This document shows positions 1-8,357 of a stretch of DNA of 64,000 bases, in pieces. The first letter of the stretch is position 1, and every line of letters starts with the position of its first letter. The position numbers were made by a program, and so were the translations under genes. The notes under the pieces were generated by a model that did no database searches, was not told the DNA's origin, and saw only the letters and a list, made by a program, of their open reading frames with translations. This stretch comes from Planctomycetota bacterium (GTDB lineage Bacteria > Planctomycetota > UBA1135 > UBA2386): the NCBI GenBank assembly GCA_020638735.1, contig JACKHZ010000012.1, positions 248,001 to 312,000 of the forward strand, given 5' to 3'.

Positions 1-1264
1 AGCGGATCGCCTCGGCGACCGGACTCTTGGGCAGCACCTGCGTCTCCGCCCACTCCAGCCAGGCGCGGATGGCCTCGAGTTGGGGCTTGCTGTGCTGCTG
101 TCGCGCAGCGAGGAACTCCTCCGGCGTGGGCTCGCGCTTCTCGGCCGCGGCAGCGTCCTTGACCGCTCGCTCCACGGCGTAGAGCGCACCGATGCGATCG
201 AGCGCCTGCGCGACGAGCTTCGGATCCTTGGACTCAGCGTCGACGAACTTGCGCCGCGCGTGCGCCCAGCACGCGACCTCGGTTGCTCCCTCGGGAACGA
301 AGAACTGGTCGTAGCCCTTGTAGGCGTCCGCCTGAAGGAAGCCCTTGAAGCTGCCGAGCACTCGCTCGGGTCCGTCTTGGCGGCGGCTGGACGTGAAGTC
401 GTACCAGATGCGGTGATCGTGATCGGCGTAGACCCAGACGCGGCCCTTGGCCGGTCGCCCCTTCTCGTCGCACGCGATCGTCACCGGCGTGTCGTCGGTG
501 TGGATGACGCGCTGGGCGAGGATCTCGCGGTTGAGCTGGTTGTAGATCGGCTCGAGCAGCTCCGCGCACTTGGCCGTCGAACGCTGCAGCACGCTGCGCG
601 ACAGGTCCAAGCCCTCGCCGGCGTACTTCTGCTCCATGCGGTGGTAGGGCATGTGCATGCCGAACCGCTCGCTGATGACGTGGGCGAGGAAGCTCGGGCT
701 CAGCAGCCCCTTCTCGATCACACGGTCCGGACCGGGTGCGGTGCGTGCGGCGCCGCCGCACTTCTTGCAGCCGTACTTCTTCCGGGCGATCTCGTGCACC
801 AGCGTCAGCTCGATCCGGATCAGCTCGCTGCTGATGTCCTCGCTGATCTCCTCCATCTGGCAGCCGCACTCGCAGGCGAGGCGGTCGGCCGGCAGCTCGT
901 AGGTCGTGCGCACCCTGGGCAGGTGCGACGGCAACTTCTGGCGGCGCTTGCTGGGCGTGCGCCCTGGATTCGGAGGAGTAACCGTGATCGAGCCGTGGGT
1001 GCCTGTCTTCTCGGCGGTGCGCTCCGCCTCCGCGACGAGATCGACGAGCCACAGGTGCAGTTGCTTGGTCGGGACTTCGCCGTCGGGCAGCTTGCGATTG
1101 CCGCGCTTCTCCGAGCCGCCGCCGAACGCGATGCGTCGAAACACCTCGACGTTGTGCTCGAGCTTGCGGATCAGCTCGTCACGAGCAGCCAGTTGCTGCT
1201 GCAGCGCGGCGACCTGGCCGCGAAGGACTTCGAGCTCGCTCGGATCCACATCCTCAGTTGCCAC
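1..1264 (-). CDS. IS66-family transposase TnpC (C-terminus missing)
   Basis: This is the large DDE transposase of IS66 elements. About 420 residues are visible on the minus strand before the window edge. The order matches the family: an N-terminal leucine-rich coiled coil, a basic linker, a zinc-binding region with CECGC and KKCGG pairs, then the catalytic core with HTDDTPV and ADAYKGYDQFF, and an ARRKFVDA segment. No stop codon interrupts it. The GTG at 1264 overlaps the stop of the upstream tnpB gene (1254-1256), which suggests coupled translation; GTGs at 1273 and 1282 are alternatives. It appears intact as far as seen. Confidence 0.85.
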   Translation of the reverse strand, partial: MATEDVDPSELEVLRGQVAALQQQLAARDELIRKLEHNVEVFRRIAFGGGSEKRGNRKLPDGEVPTKQLHLWLVDLVAEAERTAEKTGTHGSITVTPPNPGRTPSKRRQKLPSHLPRVRTTYELPADRLACECGCQMEEISEDISSELIRIELTLVHEIARKKYGCKKCGGAARTAPGPDRVIEKGLLSPSFLAHVISERFGMHMPYHRMEQKYAGEGLDLSRSVLQRSTAKCAELLEPIYNQLNREILAQRVIHTDDTPVTIACDEKGRPAKGRVWVYADHDHRIWYDFTSSRRQDGPERVLGSFKGFLQADAYKGYDQFFVPEGATEVACWAHARRKFVDAESKDPKLVAQALDRIGALYAVERAVKDAAAAEKREPTPEEFLAARQQHSKPQLEAIRAWLEWAETQVLPKSPVAEAIR

Positions 1265-1634
1265 GTCCGTCACGATCGCCACGACGCGCAGGCAACGACA
1301 GAGGCTGGCGGATCTTTCGCTTCTGTAGATCGATTCCCTCGATCAGCATCGACAGCTGCGCGCGACTGATCTCGCAACGCGATTCGTCGGTCTTGACGTC
1401 GAGCTTGAACGTGCCCTGCTCGAGCCGCTTGTAGTGCAGCCAGAAGCCGTCGCGATCCCACTGCAGCAGCTTCACCCGGTCGCGACCGCGATTGAGGAAC
1501 ACGAACAGGCTGCCGTCGAACGGGTCGTCGCCGAACGCGTCGCGGATCACGGCGAGTAGACCGTCGTGCGCCTTGCGGAAGTCGACTGCGTCGCGAGCAA
1601 CGAAAATGCGAATGCTCGACGGCAGGCTCAGCAT
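1254..1634 (-). CDS. IS66 family accessory protein TnpB (IS66 Orf2)
   Basis: This 126-residue protein matches the IS66 Orf2/TnpB family in length and motifs. It opens with a segment like the family's RI-(V/Y)-A-(R)-DAVDFRK, continues with DPFDGSLFVFLNR and with LLQWDRDGFWLHYKRLE, and ends in a basic tail. TnpB is required for transposition of IS66 elements, but its biochemical role is not settled. It overlaps the upstream TnpA-like gene by 7 nt and the tnpC start by 11 nt, so the three genes form one coupled unit. Confidence 0.9.
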   Translation of the reverse strand: MLSLPSSIRIFVARDAVDFRKAHDGLLAVIRDAFGDDPFDGSLFVFLNRGRDRVKLLQWDRDGFWLHYKRLEQGTFKLDVKTDESRCEISRAQLSMLIEGIDLQKRKIRQPLSLPARRGDRDGRGN

Positions 1635-1924
1635 GGCCGCAGCGCGTTGATCAGATCGCGGAGCCAGTCGATGTCCGCCCCGGCAGGAGCCGCGATCTCG
1701 ATGTCGGCAACACGCACGACGACTTCACCGCGGACCGCTGGCGGCAATTCCACCTCGACGAACGCATCTGCAGGTTGCCGACCAGCAGAATCCTGCCGCA
1801 GGCGCCAGCACCACCAGGACAGCGTGCCGAACGGGATCCCGGTCTCTTCGGACAACTCGCGCAGGCTCAGGCCCTCGCGCTCACGCCGCGCCAGCAGCGC
1901 GGTCATCTCCTTGCGTCGTTGCAT
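1628..1924 (-). CDS. IS66 family TnpA-like helix-turn-helix protein
   Basis: This 98-residue protein sits first in the IS66 operon. Residues about 5-45 form a predicted helix-turn-helix (REREGLSLRELSEETGIP followed by a W-rich helix), as in IS66 TnpA proteins that bind the element ends. The C-terminal half is acidic and short. It overlaps tnpB by 7 nt. It has the length and position expected and no sign of damage. Confidence 0.75.
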   Translation of the reverse strand: MQRRKEMTALLARREREGLSLRELSEETGIPFGTLSWWCWRLRQDSAGRQPADAFVEVELPPAVRGEVVVRVADIEIAAPAGADIDWLRDLINALRPC

Positions 1925-2141
1925 GCCGGCACGATGCCGAGCGCGGCTGCCGCGACCAGATGTGCTTCACGCGACGGTTACGCCGTGGACGTTCGTTCCC
2001 AAGGTGATCATCGCTGCGTGGCTGCTATTCATCATCAGCGTCGTCTGTCAGCAGGTGCGATAACGCCCCAACTTCACTCGCAGGGACAGGTTGCGCGGTC
2101 AAGCAGGCGCATCAAGGGCTGACCAACACAGGAGCACATCA

Positions 2142-3044
2142 ATGGGACTACTCGACTGGTTCAAGAAGCCAACCGCCCCGCAGACGCGTCAGTTCTTCCT
2201 TGGCAACGAGAGCGGCGACGTAGTCGCCAACATTGAGATGCGTTGCCACAGTCAAGGCGTCGCTGCGACGATCAGCACTGCCCGCGGACAGTCGACCGAG
2301 TTTCCTTCTGTTGGCATTGCGGCCGATGCCATTCTGGAGTTGGCGGGGCAACTTATCCTCGACAAGTTCCCGAAGGTAGGCGACACGCTGTTCTTCCTCG
2401 AGGTTGACGGGCGGAGCAATCGCGCGCGGCTACTGGCGCGGGTCGCTCTGCAAGGCAACAACATGATTGAGTGCCACGAGGTTGACTTCAACGACTTGAC
2501 GGATAGTAGCGTGCTGCACGCCACGTCTTGGCCGATCCACGCAGATGCGATGGAGAAGACTCACGCTCGGTTAGCGCTTGCTGAGGTCAAGGGGCTCGGC
2601 TTGGATCTGACCCTGCTTCAGTCGCATCGCGGGCGGCGAACCTTACCTGGGGCGCGCGCGTCTTGGGCGACGATCTACGTCTCCCGCGACAAAAAGCAGA
2701 CTCTTGGCCCTGTGCTTGACGTAGTCCCTGCTGCTCATCGCCTTGACGTTCGAGTTGTGCACAGCGATGGGGCTACGAAGAGTCTCATATCAGCGCAAGG
2801 CAAGACGTTTGCGGACGAGATCCAGGCGTGGATGCAGATCGGCTTCGAACACGGGGTCATCTTGAAGCTGGCGCAGGAAACAGGAATGCCGAACCCGGCT
2901 TTCATCGCCGTGGCTGCTCTGGAGCAGCAGGGATTCCGGCCACTATCCGCCACATACATCATGGACAAGTACATCTGCGAGGAGGCGTTCTCCGCCTACC
3001 GCCGCCACCCTCTTGAAGCACAGTGGCTCGTTCCGTGGTTGTAG
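2142..3044 (+). CDS. Hypothetical protein beside the IS66 element
   Basis: The protein has 300 residues and I do not recognise a family. The ATG at 2142 is preferred over an upstream in-frame start at 2091 because an ACAGGAG ribosome-binding site lies 7 nt upstream and the protein then begins MGLLDWFKK, a common soluble N-terminus. There is no signal peptide or membrane helix. Sequence features are mixed alpha/beta. Codon use is clearly less GC-biased than in neighbouring genes, with many T/A third positions, which fits acquisition by transfer. An attC-like hairpin follows it. Confidence 0.7.
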   Translation: MGLLDWFKKPTAPQTRQFFLGNESGDVVANIEMRCHSQGVAATISTARGQSTEFPSVGIAADAILELAGQLILDKFPKVGDTLFFLEVDGRSNRARLLARVALQGNNMIECHEVDFNDLTDSSVLHATSWPIHADAMEKTHARLALAEVKGLGLDLTLLQSHRGRRTLPGARASWATIYVSRDKKQTLGPVLDVVPAAHRLDVRVVHSDGATKSLISAQGKTFADEIQAWMQIGFEHGVILKLAQETGMPNPAFIAVAALEQQGFRPLSATYIMDKYICEEAFSAYRRHPLEAQWLVPWL

Positions 3045-3075
3045 CCCTTGTTCAACCGTCCCAGGATCGCCGCCA

Positions 3076-3139
3076 CCCAAGACGCAGGAGCCGACGAGCG
3101 CCCAGAGGCGCTCGCGGCTCAGCGTCAGAGACGTTGGGC
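3076..3139 (+). repeat. Long imperfect palindrome, attC-like
   Basis: Nested pairing is visible: CCCAA (3076-3080) with TTGGG (3134-3138), GACGC (3081-3085) with GCGTC (3122-3126), GCCG (3090-3093) with CGGC (3115-3118), and CGAGCGCC (3095-3102) with GGCGCTCG (3107-3114), leaving one bulged A at 3094. The right end GTTGGGC (3133-3139) fits the integron core consensus GTTRRRY. The left end ACCCAAG departs from RYYYAAC at the last base. No integrase gene is in the window. It could also be an ordinary structured transcript end. Confidence 0.35.
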
Positions 3140-3163
3140 GGGCCGAGTCGGCCCGTTCCTTGG
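3139..3163 (+). terminator. Possible rho-independent terminator
   Basis: CGGGCC (3139-3144) pairs with GGCCCG (3150-3155) around a 5-nt loop and is followed by TTCCTTGG. The T tract is poor, so this is tentative. It would end transcription from the 2142 gene just before the next promoter. Confidence 0.25.
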
Positions 3164-3188
3164 TCGCGGCCTCCGCCAGTTGTAGGTT
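3160..3188 (+). promoter_or_regulatory. Promoter of the DUF6883/DUF4926 pair
   Basis: TTGGTC (3160-3165) and TAGGTT (3183-3188) are separated by 17 nt, a good -35/-10 pair. The -10 box ends 6 nt before the GTG at 3195, so the transcript would start at the start codon. Confidence 0.6.
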
Positions 3189-3194
3189 CGCGGC

Positions 3195-3527
3195 GTGAAG
3201 CTGCCGGACGCAGAACGAGCAGTCGTGGACGATGCCAAAGTGCGCGACTATCTGCTGTCGCCGTCACATCCAGTCGGTCGGTTCAAGGCGCAATTCTTCG
3301 CTCGTCTCGGCTACTCGCAGGACGAGTGGGAGTCGCTGGCGACGGATCTGAAGCGCCACGCCTTCGACGGAGAGTCGAAGGAGCTTGACCCGTCCCCCTA
3401 CGGACGCAAGTTCGAGACCCGTGGTAGACTCGCGGGGCCCACCGGACGCGCGGCGGACCTGATCTGCATCTGGATCATCCTCGTCGGCACGGATGCTCCG
3501 AAGTTCGTCACCGCTTTTCCTGGCTAG
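3195..3527 (+). CDS. DUF6883-like protein
   Basis: The protein has 110 residues. Its pattern (MKLPDAERAVVDDAKVRDYLLS, then GRFKAQFF..LGY and a C-terminal strand-rich part with TRGRLAGP.GR and IWII) is what I associate with DUF6883, a small family of unknown function often next to a DUF4926 gene, as here. The GTG start is supported by a TAGGTT box 6 nt upstream. The next gene starts 2 nt after its stop. A toxin-antitoxin or immunity role is only speculation from size and pairing. Confidence 0.65.
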   Translation: MKLPDAERAVVDDAKVRDYLLSPSHPVGRFKAQFFARLGYSQDEWESLATDLKRHAFDGESKELDPSPYGRKFETRGRLAGPTGRAADLICIWIILVGTDAPKFVTAFPG

Positions 3528-3529
3528 AC

Positions 3530-3763
3530 ATGCGATTCAAGCTACTCGACACCGTGGTGCTCGACAGAGACCTCCCCAACCATGGCCTTCGCCGTGGTGA
3601 CTTGGGTGCGGTTGTCGAGGTCTACGAACCGGACGGCTTGGACGTGGAGTTCGTCACGGCATCCGGCAAGACCGAGGCGCTCGTCACGCTCAAGGCTGCA
3701 GACGTTCGCGCAGTTGAGGATGGCGACATCATTACCGTCCGGCCATTCGACCGGTCAGCGTAG
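3530..3763 (+). CDS. DUF4926 domain protein
   Basis: The protein has 77 residues and resembles DUF4926: FKLLDTVVL, then GLRRGDLGAVVEVYEPDGLDVEFV and a C-terminal VRAVEDGDIITVRP strand. The fold is likely a small SH3-like beta barrel (inference). It starts 2 nt after the DUF6883-like gene and is surely co-transcribed with it. The function is unknown. About 165 bases without a recognisable gene follow before the next promoter. Confidence 0.75.
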   Translation: MRFKLLDTVVLDRDLPNHGLRRGDLGAVVEVYEPDGLDVEFVTASGKTEALVTLKAADVRAVEDGDIITVRPFDRSA

Positions 3764-3930
3764 TGACATGGCCGTCCAACGCCGCAGCAGGCGGCGAGCC
3801 GCGCGATCACGCAACCGCCAGATCAGCCCCTCCCACGCGGCTTGCTGCTCGGCGTGGCAGACGATGACACGGAGCCGATTCACGCCACCGCCGCACTGGT
3901 GACCCGCCCATCCGCGCGTAGGCTTCCCGG

Positions 3931-5262
3931 ATGACGACTCGACGGTCCCCGTTCCTGCTGATCGCGGCGCTGTGCGTCGCCGTCACGACCGCCGCGCAGG
4001 ACCTTCCCCACGCCTTCGTCGGCGCCCGCATCGAGCCCTGCGACGGCGCGGTGATCGAGCGCGGCACGCTGCTGGTGCAGAACGGTCGCATTGTCGCCGT
4101 CGGCCCGGTCGAGGACGTGCGCGTGCCCGAGAACGCCGTCGCCACGGACGCCGCCGGTCGCACGATCATCCCCGGCCTCGTCTGCAGCCACTCGCACATC
4201 GGCGCGGTCGCCGGCGCCGACGGCAGCGGCCCGATCCAGCCCGAGGTGCGCGCGCTCGACTCGATCAACGCGCGCGATCCCGGCATCCAGAAGGCGCAGG
4301 CCGGCGGCATCACCACCGTCAACGTGATGCCGGGCTCCGGTCACCTGCTGTCGGGCCAGACCATCTACATGAAGCTGCGCGACGCCGGCAGCGTCGAGGA
4401 GCTGGCGATCAAGAACCCCGACGGCTCGATCGCCGGCGGCATCAAGATGGCCAACGGCACCAACCCGCAGAAGGCGGCGCCGTTCCCCGGCACGCGCGGC
4501 AAGGCGGCGGCGTTGATCCGCGCCCAGCTGCACCGCGCGCTCGACTACCAGAAGAAGGTCGAGGCCGCCGCGGGTGACCCCGAGAAGATGCCCGAGCGCA
4601 GCCTCGGCCTCGAAGCGCTCGTCGAGTTGCTGCAGAAGAAGCGCGTCGTGCACCACCACACGCACCGCCAGGACGACATCCTCACCGTGCTGCGGCTGCA
4701 GCGGGAGTTCGGCTTCCGCGTCGTGCTGCACCACGTCAGCGAGGGCTGGATGGTCGCCGACGAGATCGCCGCGGCTGGCGTGCCGTGCTCGGTGATCGTC
4801 ATCGACTCGCCCGGCGGCAAGCTCGAGGCCGCGCACCTGTCGCTCGAGACCGGCGCGATCCTCGACAAGGCCGGCGTGCTGGTCGGCTTCCACACCGACG
4901 ACGGCATCACCGACAGCCGGCTGTTCCTGCGCAGCGGCGCGCTCGCGGTGCGCGCCGGCATGGACCGCGACAAGGCGCTGCAGGCGCTGACCATCGCCAA
5001 CGCCCGCATGCTCGACCTCGACCAGCGCGTCGGCACGCTGACCGTCGGCAAGGACGCCGACTTCGTCGTGCTGTCGGGCGACCCGTTCTCGGTCTACACG
5101 CGGGTGCTGGAGACGTGGGTCGAAGGCGCCAAGGTGTTCGACCTGTCGGAGCCGGCGGATCGCCTGCTCGCCGACGGCGGCTACGGCGCCAGCGACGACC
5201 AGGCGCACTCGCTGTGCTGCTTCGGCCTGCAGGGCGCCGGCGTGACGGGAGGTGGCCAGTGA
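3931..5262 (+). CDS. Secreted metal-dependent amidohydrolase (imidazolonepropionase-like)
   Basis: The 443-residue protein has an N-terminal signal peptide (cleavage likely after TTAAQ, about residue 23). The composite domain of the amidohydrolase superfamily follows: an N-terminal beta sandwich, PGLVCSHSHIG with the HxH metal pair, VHHHTHRQDD, VVLHHVSEG, and GFHTDDG with the final Asp. A C-terminal LTIANARMLDLD..VGTLTVGKDADFVVL segment rebuilds the sandwich. Substrate is unknown; relatives hydrolyse cyclic amides, dipeptides or imidazolones. TAGGCT lies 6 nt before the ATG. The stop overlaps the start of a paralogue. Confidence 0.85.
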   Translation: MTTRRSPFLLIAALCVAVTTAAQDLPHAFVGARIEPCDGAVIERGTLLVQNGRIVAVGPVEDVRVPENAVATDAAGRTIIPGLVCSHSHIGAVAGADGSGPIQPEVRALDSINARDPGIQKAQAGGITTVNVMPGSGHLLSGQTIYMKLRDAGSVEELAIKNPDGSIAGGIKMANGTNPQKAAPFPGTRGKAAALIRAQLHRALDYQKKVEAAAGDPEKMPERSLGLEALVELLQKKRVVHHHTHRQDDILTVLRLQREFGFRVVLHHVSEGWMVADEIAAAGVPCSVIVIDSPGGKLEAAHLSLETGAILDKAGVLVGFHTDDGITDSRLFLRSGALAVRAGMDRDKALQALTIANARMLDLDQRVGTLTVGKDADFVVLSGDPFSVYTRVLETWVEGAKVFDLSEPADRLLADGGYGASDDQAHSLCCFGLQGAGVTGGGQ

Positions 5263-6452
5263 TCGCTCCTGCGCTGCTGTTCGCGGTCGCTGCCTTCACT
5301 CCGCAGGACCCGCTCGTCGTGCGCGGCGCGACCGTCTACACGATGGCCGGTGCGCCGATCGAGAACGGCGTCGTCGTCGTCGCCGACGGCAAGGTCGCCG
5401 CGATCGGCGCCGCCGCCGATGTCGCGGTGCCGGACGGCGCGCGCGTAATCGAGGCCGCGGTCGTCACCCCGGGCCTGATCGACGCCCACGCGACGGTCGG
5501 CCTTACCGGCCTGCTCAACGTGCCGCACGACCAGGACCAGCTGGAGAAGTCGGCGCCGGTGCAGCCGGAGCTGCGCGCGATCGACGCGTTCCACGCCCGC
5601 GACGAGCTGGTCGCGTGGTTGCGCGGCTTCGGCATCACGACGGTGCACACCGGTCACGGTCCGGGGGCCCTGGTCAGCGGCCAGACGATGGTCGTCAAGA
5701 CGCACGGTCGCAGCGCCGACCAGGACGTCGTGCGGCCGCTGTGCATGGTCGCGGTGACGCTCGGTGACGAGGGCCGCGGCGCCGATGGCAAGTCGCCGGG
5801 CACCCGCGCCAAGTCGATCGCGATGCTGCGCGAGGAGCTGCAGAAGGCGCGCGAGTACGCGGCGAAGCGGCAGCGCGACGCCGAGGCGCCGGTCGACCTC
5901 GGACTCGAGACGATGGCCAGGGTGCTGGCCGATGAGGTGCCGCTGCTGATCACCGCGCATCGGCAGAACGACCTCGCCTCGGCGCTGCGCGTCGCCGACG
6001 AGTTCTCGATCCGCGTCGTGCTCGACGGCGCCGCCGAGGCCTACCTGATGCTGCCGCAGCTCGCGGCGGCCAAGGTCTGGGTCGTGCCGCATCCGGCGAT
6101 GGCGCGCACCCGCGGCGACCTCAAGAACGGCACGATGGAGCTGCCCAGGCTGCTGCTCGACGCCGGCGTGCCGTTCGCGCTGCAGAGCGGCTTCGAGGCC
6201 TACGTGCCGAAGGTGCGCGTGGCGCTGTGGGAGGCCGGCATCTCGGTGCAACACGGCCTGCCGGCCGAGGCGGCGCTGCGCGCGCTGACGATCGACGCCG
6301 CGAAGCTGTGCGGCGTCGACGCCCGCGTCGGCTCGCTCGAGATCGGCAAGGACGCCGACCTGGCGATGTTCGACGGCGATCCGTTCGAGTTCACCAGCCA
6401 CTGCCTCGGCGCGGTGATCGACGGCGAGGTCTACGTCGGCGCGCCGCGCTGA
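5259..6452 (+). CDS. Amidohydrolase-like paralogue with lost metal ligands
   Basis: The 397-residue protein starts at a GTG that overlaps the upstream stop (GTGA) and has GGGAGGTGG just before it. A short signal peptide is likely. It aligns along its length with the upstream amidohydrolase, but key positions differ: HxH is HAT (in DAHATVG), VLHHVSEG is VLDGAAEA, and the last-Asp motif HTDDG is LQSGFEAY. AHRQND and the terminal IGKDADLAMF segment remain. It probably has little or no hydrolase activity and may be a structural partner of the active subunit (inference). Confidence 0.8.
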   Translation: MIAPALLFAVAAFTPQDPLVVRGATVYTMAGAPIENGVVVVADGKVAAIGAAADVAVPDGARVIEAAVVTPGLIDAHATVGLTGLLNVPHDQDQLEKSAPVQPELRAIDAFHARDELVAWLRGFGITTVHTGHGPGALVSGQTMVVKTHGRSADQDVVRPLCMVAVTLGDEGRGADGKSPGTRAKSIAMLREELQKAREYAAKRQRDAEAPVDLGLETMARVLADEVPLLITAHRQNDLASALRVADEFSIRVVLDGAAEAYLMLPQLAAAKVWVVPHPAMARTRGDLKNGTMELPRLLLDAGVPFALQSGFEAYVPKVRVALWEAGISVQHGLPAEAALRALTIDAAKLCGVDARVGSLEIGKDADLAMFDGDPFEFTSHCLGAVIDGEVYVGAPR

Positions 6453-6513
6453 GGCGGGGCGGTTCAGCCGGGGAAGAGCTTCGCGCCCGCGGCGCTGGTG
6501 GTGGTCGGCAGTC

Positions 6514-6810
6514 TCACCGGCGGTGCTCGTCACGCAGGTCGGTCACGGTGACATCAGGACGGAGCTGCGATCGTCGTCGCAGCTCGCGGAGTCGAGCCAC
6601 AGCGTCGCGGGCCTTCTCTCGATCCAGCCGCTGTTCTTGGCTGTCGGGCAGCGTGGGCGCTTTTCGCGGTTCGCCGCTACAGGCTGCGTGCCAACGCAGC
6701 GCCTCGCGCACGACTTCACTGGCGTTCGCGTACAGTCCGCTCGACACCCGTTCACGGACGAACTCGGCCAGGTTGGAGGAGAGCGAGATGTTGAGCGTGC
6801 CGCCAGCCAT
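6514..6810 (-). CDS. ParD-like antitoxin without an adjacent toxin
   Basis: The protein has 98 residues from the ATG at 6810. It begins with a ribbon-helix-helix segment like ParD: LNISLSSNLAEFVRERV, then GLYANASEVVREALR. The rest is a long charged helix that would bind ParE. The short start is supported by GACAAT (6817-6822) ending exactly 6 nt before it. ParD normally precedes a parE gene by a few bases. Downstream only 61 bases remain before the amidohydrolase stop, with no ParE-like frame. The toxin is therefore missing from this locus. Confidence 0.8.
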   Translation of the reverse strand: MAGGTLNISLSSNLAEFVRERVSSGLYANASEVVREALRWHAACSGEPRKAPTLPDSQEQRLDREKARDAVARLRELRRRSQLRPDVTVTDLRDEHRR

Positions 6811-6926
6811 GCGGTCATTGTCGGCGAGGTCCTGGCGCGCCCGCAACCTGCTGGAAGCAGGAGAGAAGGCGTGATCGGGCAGTGCAGCCGGTTCGTTGGC
6901 GACCACCGAGGCGGTAGCGTGCCCAT

Positions 6927-8321
6927 GTGACCGACCCCGCCGCTGCAGACCGCTGGCTCGTACGCACGATCGTGCTCGCGCAGTTCGGGCCGGCGTTCAT
7001 GTTCAGCGGCGTCGCCGTGGCGCTGCCGGCGATGGGGCACGAGCTGCAGCTGTCGGCGACCACGCTCGGGCTGGTCGAGACGACGTTCCTCGCCACCAGC
7101 GCGGGCTGTCTGCTGATCGCGGGCCGGCTCGCCGACATGTTCAGCCGCGCGGCGCTGTTCCGTTGGTCGCTGTTCGCGTTCGGCGTGTTGTCGCTGGCGC
7201 TCGGCTTCGTCTCGTCCGCCTGGACCGTGCTGACGCTGCGCGTGCTGCAGGGAATGTCGACCGCGGTGGCCGGCGCGTCCGGTCCGGCGCTGCTGATGGA
7301 GCTGGTGCCACCCGAACGGCGGGGGCGTGTGTTCGGCGCCATGATGGGCGCGGCGTACGCCGGCCTCGCGCTCGGACCGATCGCCGCCGGTCTCGTCGTC
7401 GACGCGCTCGGTTGGCGCGAGGTCTTCTGGTGCGGCGGCGCGCAGATCCTGATCGGCGCGCTGCCGGCGTTCCTGCAGACCAGCGCGCGGGCGAAGCCGT
7501 CGCCGGCGCGGCCGCGCTCGACGCTGCACGTGCCGAGCTCGGCGCTGCTGCTGGTGGCGATGGCGGCGGTGGTCGTCGCCGTGTCGCTCGGCGAGCACGG
7601 CGGCGCCGTCGGCGGCTGGATCGCGGCGGCGGTGGTGTCGTTCGGCGCGTTCCTGTGGTGGCAGCCGCGGCTCGCGGCGCCGCTGCTCGACCTCGGCGAA
7701 CTGCGCCGCAACGGCCGCCTCGCCGCCGCTCTTTGCGTGCAGCTGCTGCTCTACCTCAACGCCTACAACTCGATCTTCATGCTCAGCCTGTTCCTGCAGG
7801 TGGTGAAGGGCCTCGACCCGCACCACGCCGGGCTGTGGCTGATGGCGGGTTCGGTGGTGATGGCGGGCATCGCGCCGTCGGCCGGGCGCCTCGCCGACCG
7901 CGTGCGGCCCGAGCTGGTCGCCGGCATCGGCACCGCCTGCGTCGTCGCTTCGTCGGCGCTCGGCTACACGCTCGACGCCGACAGCGCGCCGTGGCTGGTC
8001 GGAGCCGTGCTCGCGATGCAGGGCTGCGGCTTCGGCCTGTTCTCGTCGCCCAACCTGTCGCTGATCCTCGGCGCCTTGCCGCGCGAACGCAGCGGCTTCG
8101 CCTCGGCGGTCGCCGCGTGGTCCCGCAGCCTCGGCATGTTCTCCGGCATGGCGGTGACGTCGGCGCTGATCGCGGTGCACTTCGGCGAACGCGCGGTGCG
8201 CGAAGATCCGCCGGGCGTCGCCTCCACCGTGCACTCCGCCTACCTGGTGCTGATCGTCACGTCGTCGCTGGCGCTGGTGATCGCGTTCGCGCGGCGGCGG
8301 CCGGTTGCGCACGGTGCCTGA
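6927..8321 (+). CDS. MFS drug/proton antiporter of the DHA2 type
   Basis: This is a 464-residue integral membrane protein with about 14 hydrophobic segments. It carries MFS motif A (GRLADMFSRAALF), an arginine in TM4 (LRVLQGMSTAVAGASGPALL) and the motif C region (GLALGPIAAGLVVDALGWREVFW). This layout fits the DHA2 group that exports drugs or small organic molecules with proton exchange. The GTG start at 6927 is supported by TAGCGT 6 nt upstream. The substrate cannot be predicted. No regulator is adjacent. Confidence 0.85.
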   Translation: MTDPAAADRWLVRTIVLAQFGPAFMFSGVAVALPAMGHELQLSATTLGLVETTFLATSAGCLLIAGRLADMFSRAALFRWSLFAFGVLSLALGFVSSAWTVLTLRVLQGMSTAVAGASGPALLMELVPPERRGRVFGAMMGAAYAGLALGPIAAGLVVDALGWREVFWCGGAQILIGALPAFLQTSARAKPSPARPRSTLHVPSSALLLVAMAAVVVAVSLGEHGGAVGGWIAAAVVSFGAFLWWQPRLAAPLLDLGELRRNGRLAAALCVQLLLYLNAYNSIFMLSLFLQVVKGLDPHHAGLWLMAGSVVMAGIAPSAGRLADRVRPELVAGIGTACVVASSALGYTLDADSAPWLVGAVLAMQGCGFGLFSSPNLSLILGALPRERSGFASAVAAWSRSLGMFSGMAVTSALIAVHFGERAVREDPPGVASTVHSAYLVLIVTSSLALVIAFARRRPVAHGA

Positions 8322-8357
8322 CCGAATCGCGATCCACCGGCGCGCTACACTGCGGGC

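Larger units (their letters stand above)
1..1981 (-). mobile_element. IS66-family insertion sequence, left part outside the window
   Basis: Three overlapping genes in the standard IS66 order (TnpA-like, TnpB, TnpC) are transcribed on the minus strand. The outer end next to TnpA is proposed at 1976-1981, where the minus strand reads GTAACC; IS66 elements commonly begin GTAA. The other end lies beyond base 1, so the terminal repeat and target duplication cannot be confirmed here. The family call is firm from the proteins; the exact end is inference. Confidence 0.75.

Noticed and set aside
3764..3930. GTCCAAC near 3771 as a second integron half-site
   Set aside because: No GTTRRRY partner or stem was found within 160 bases.
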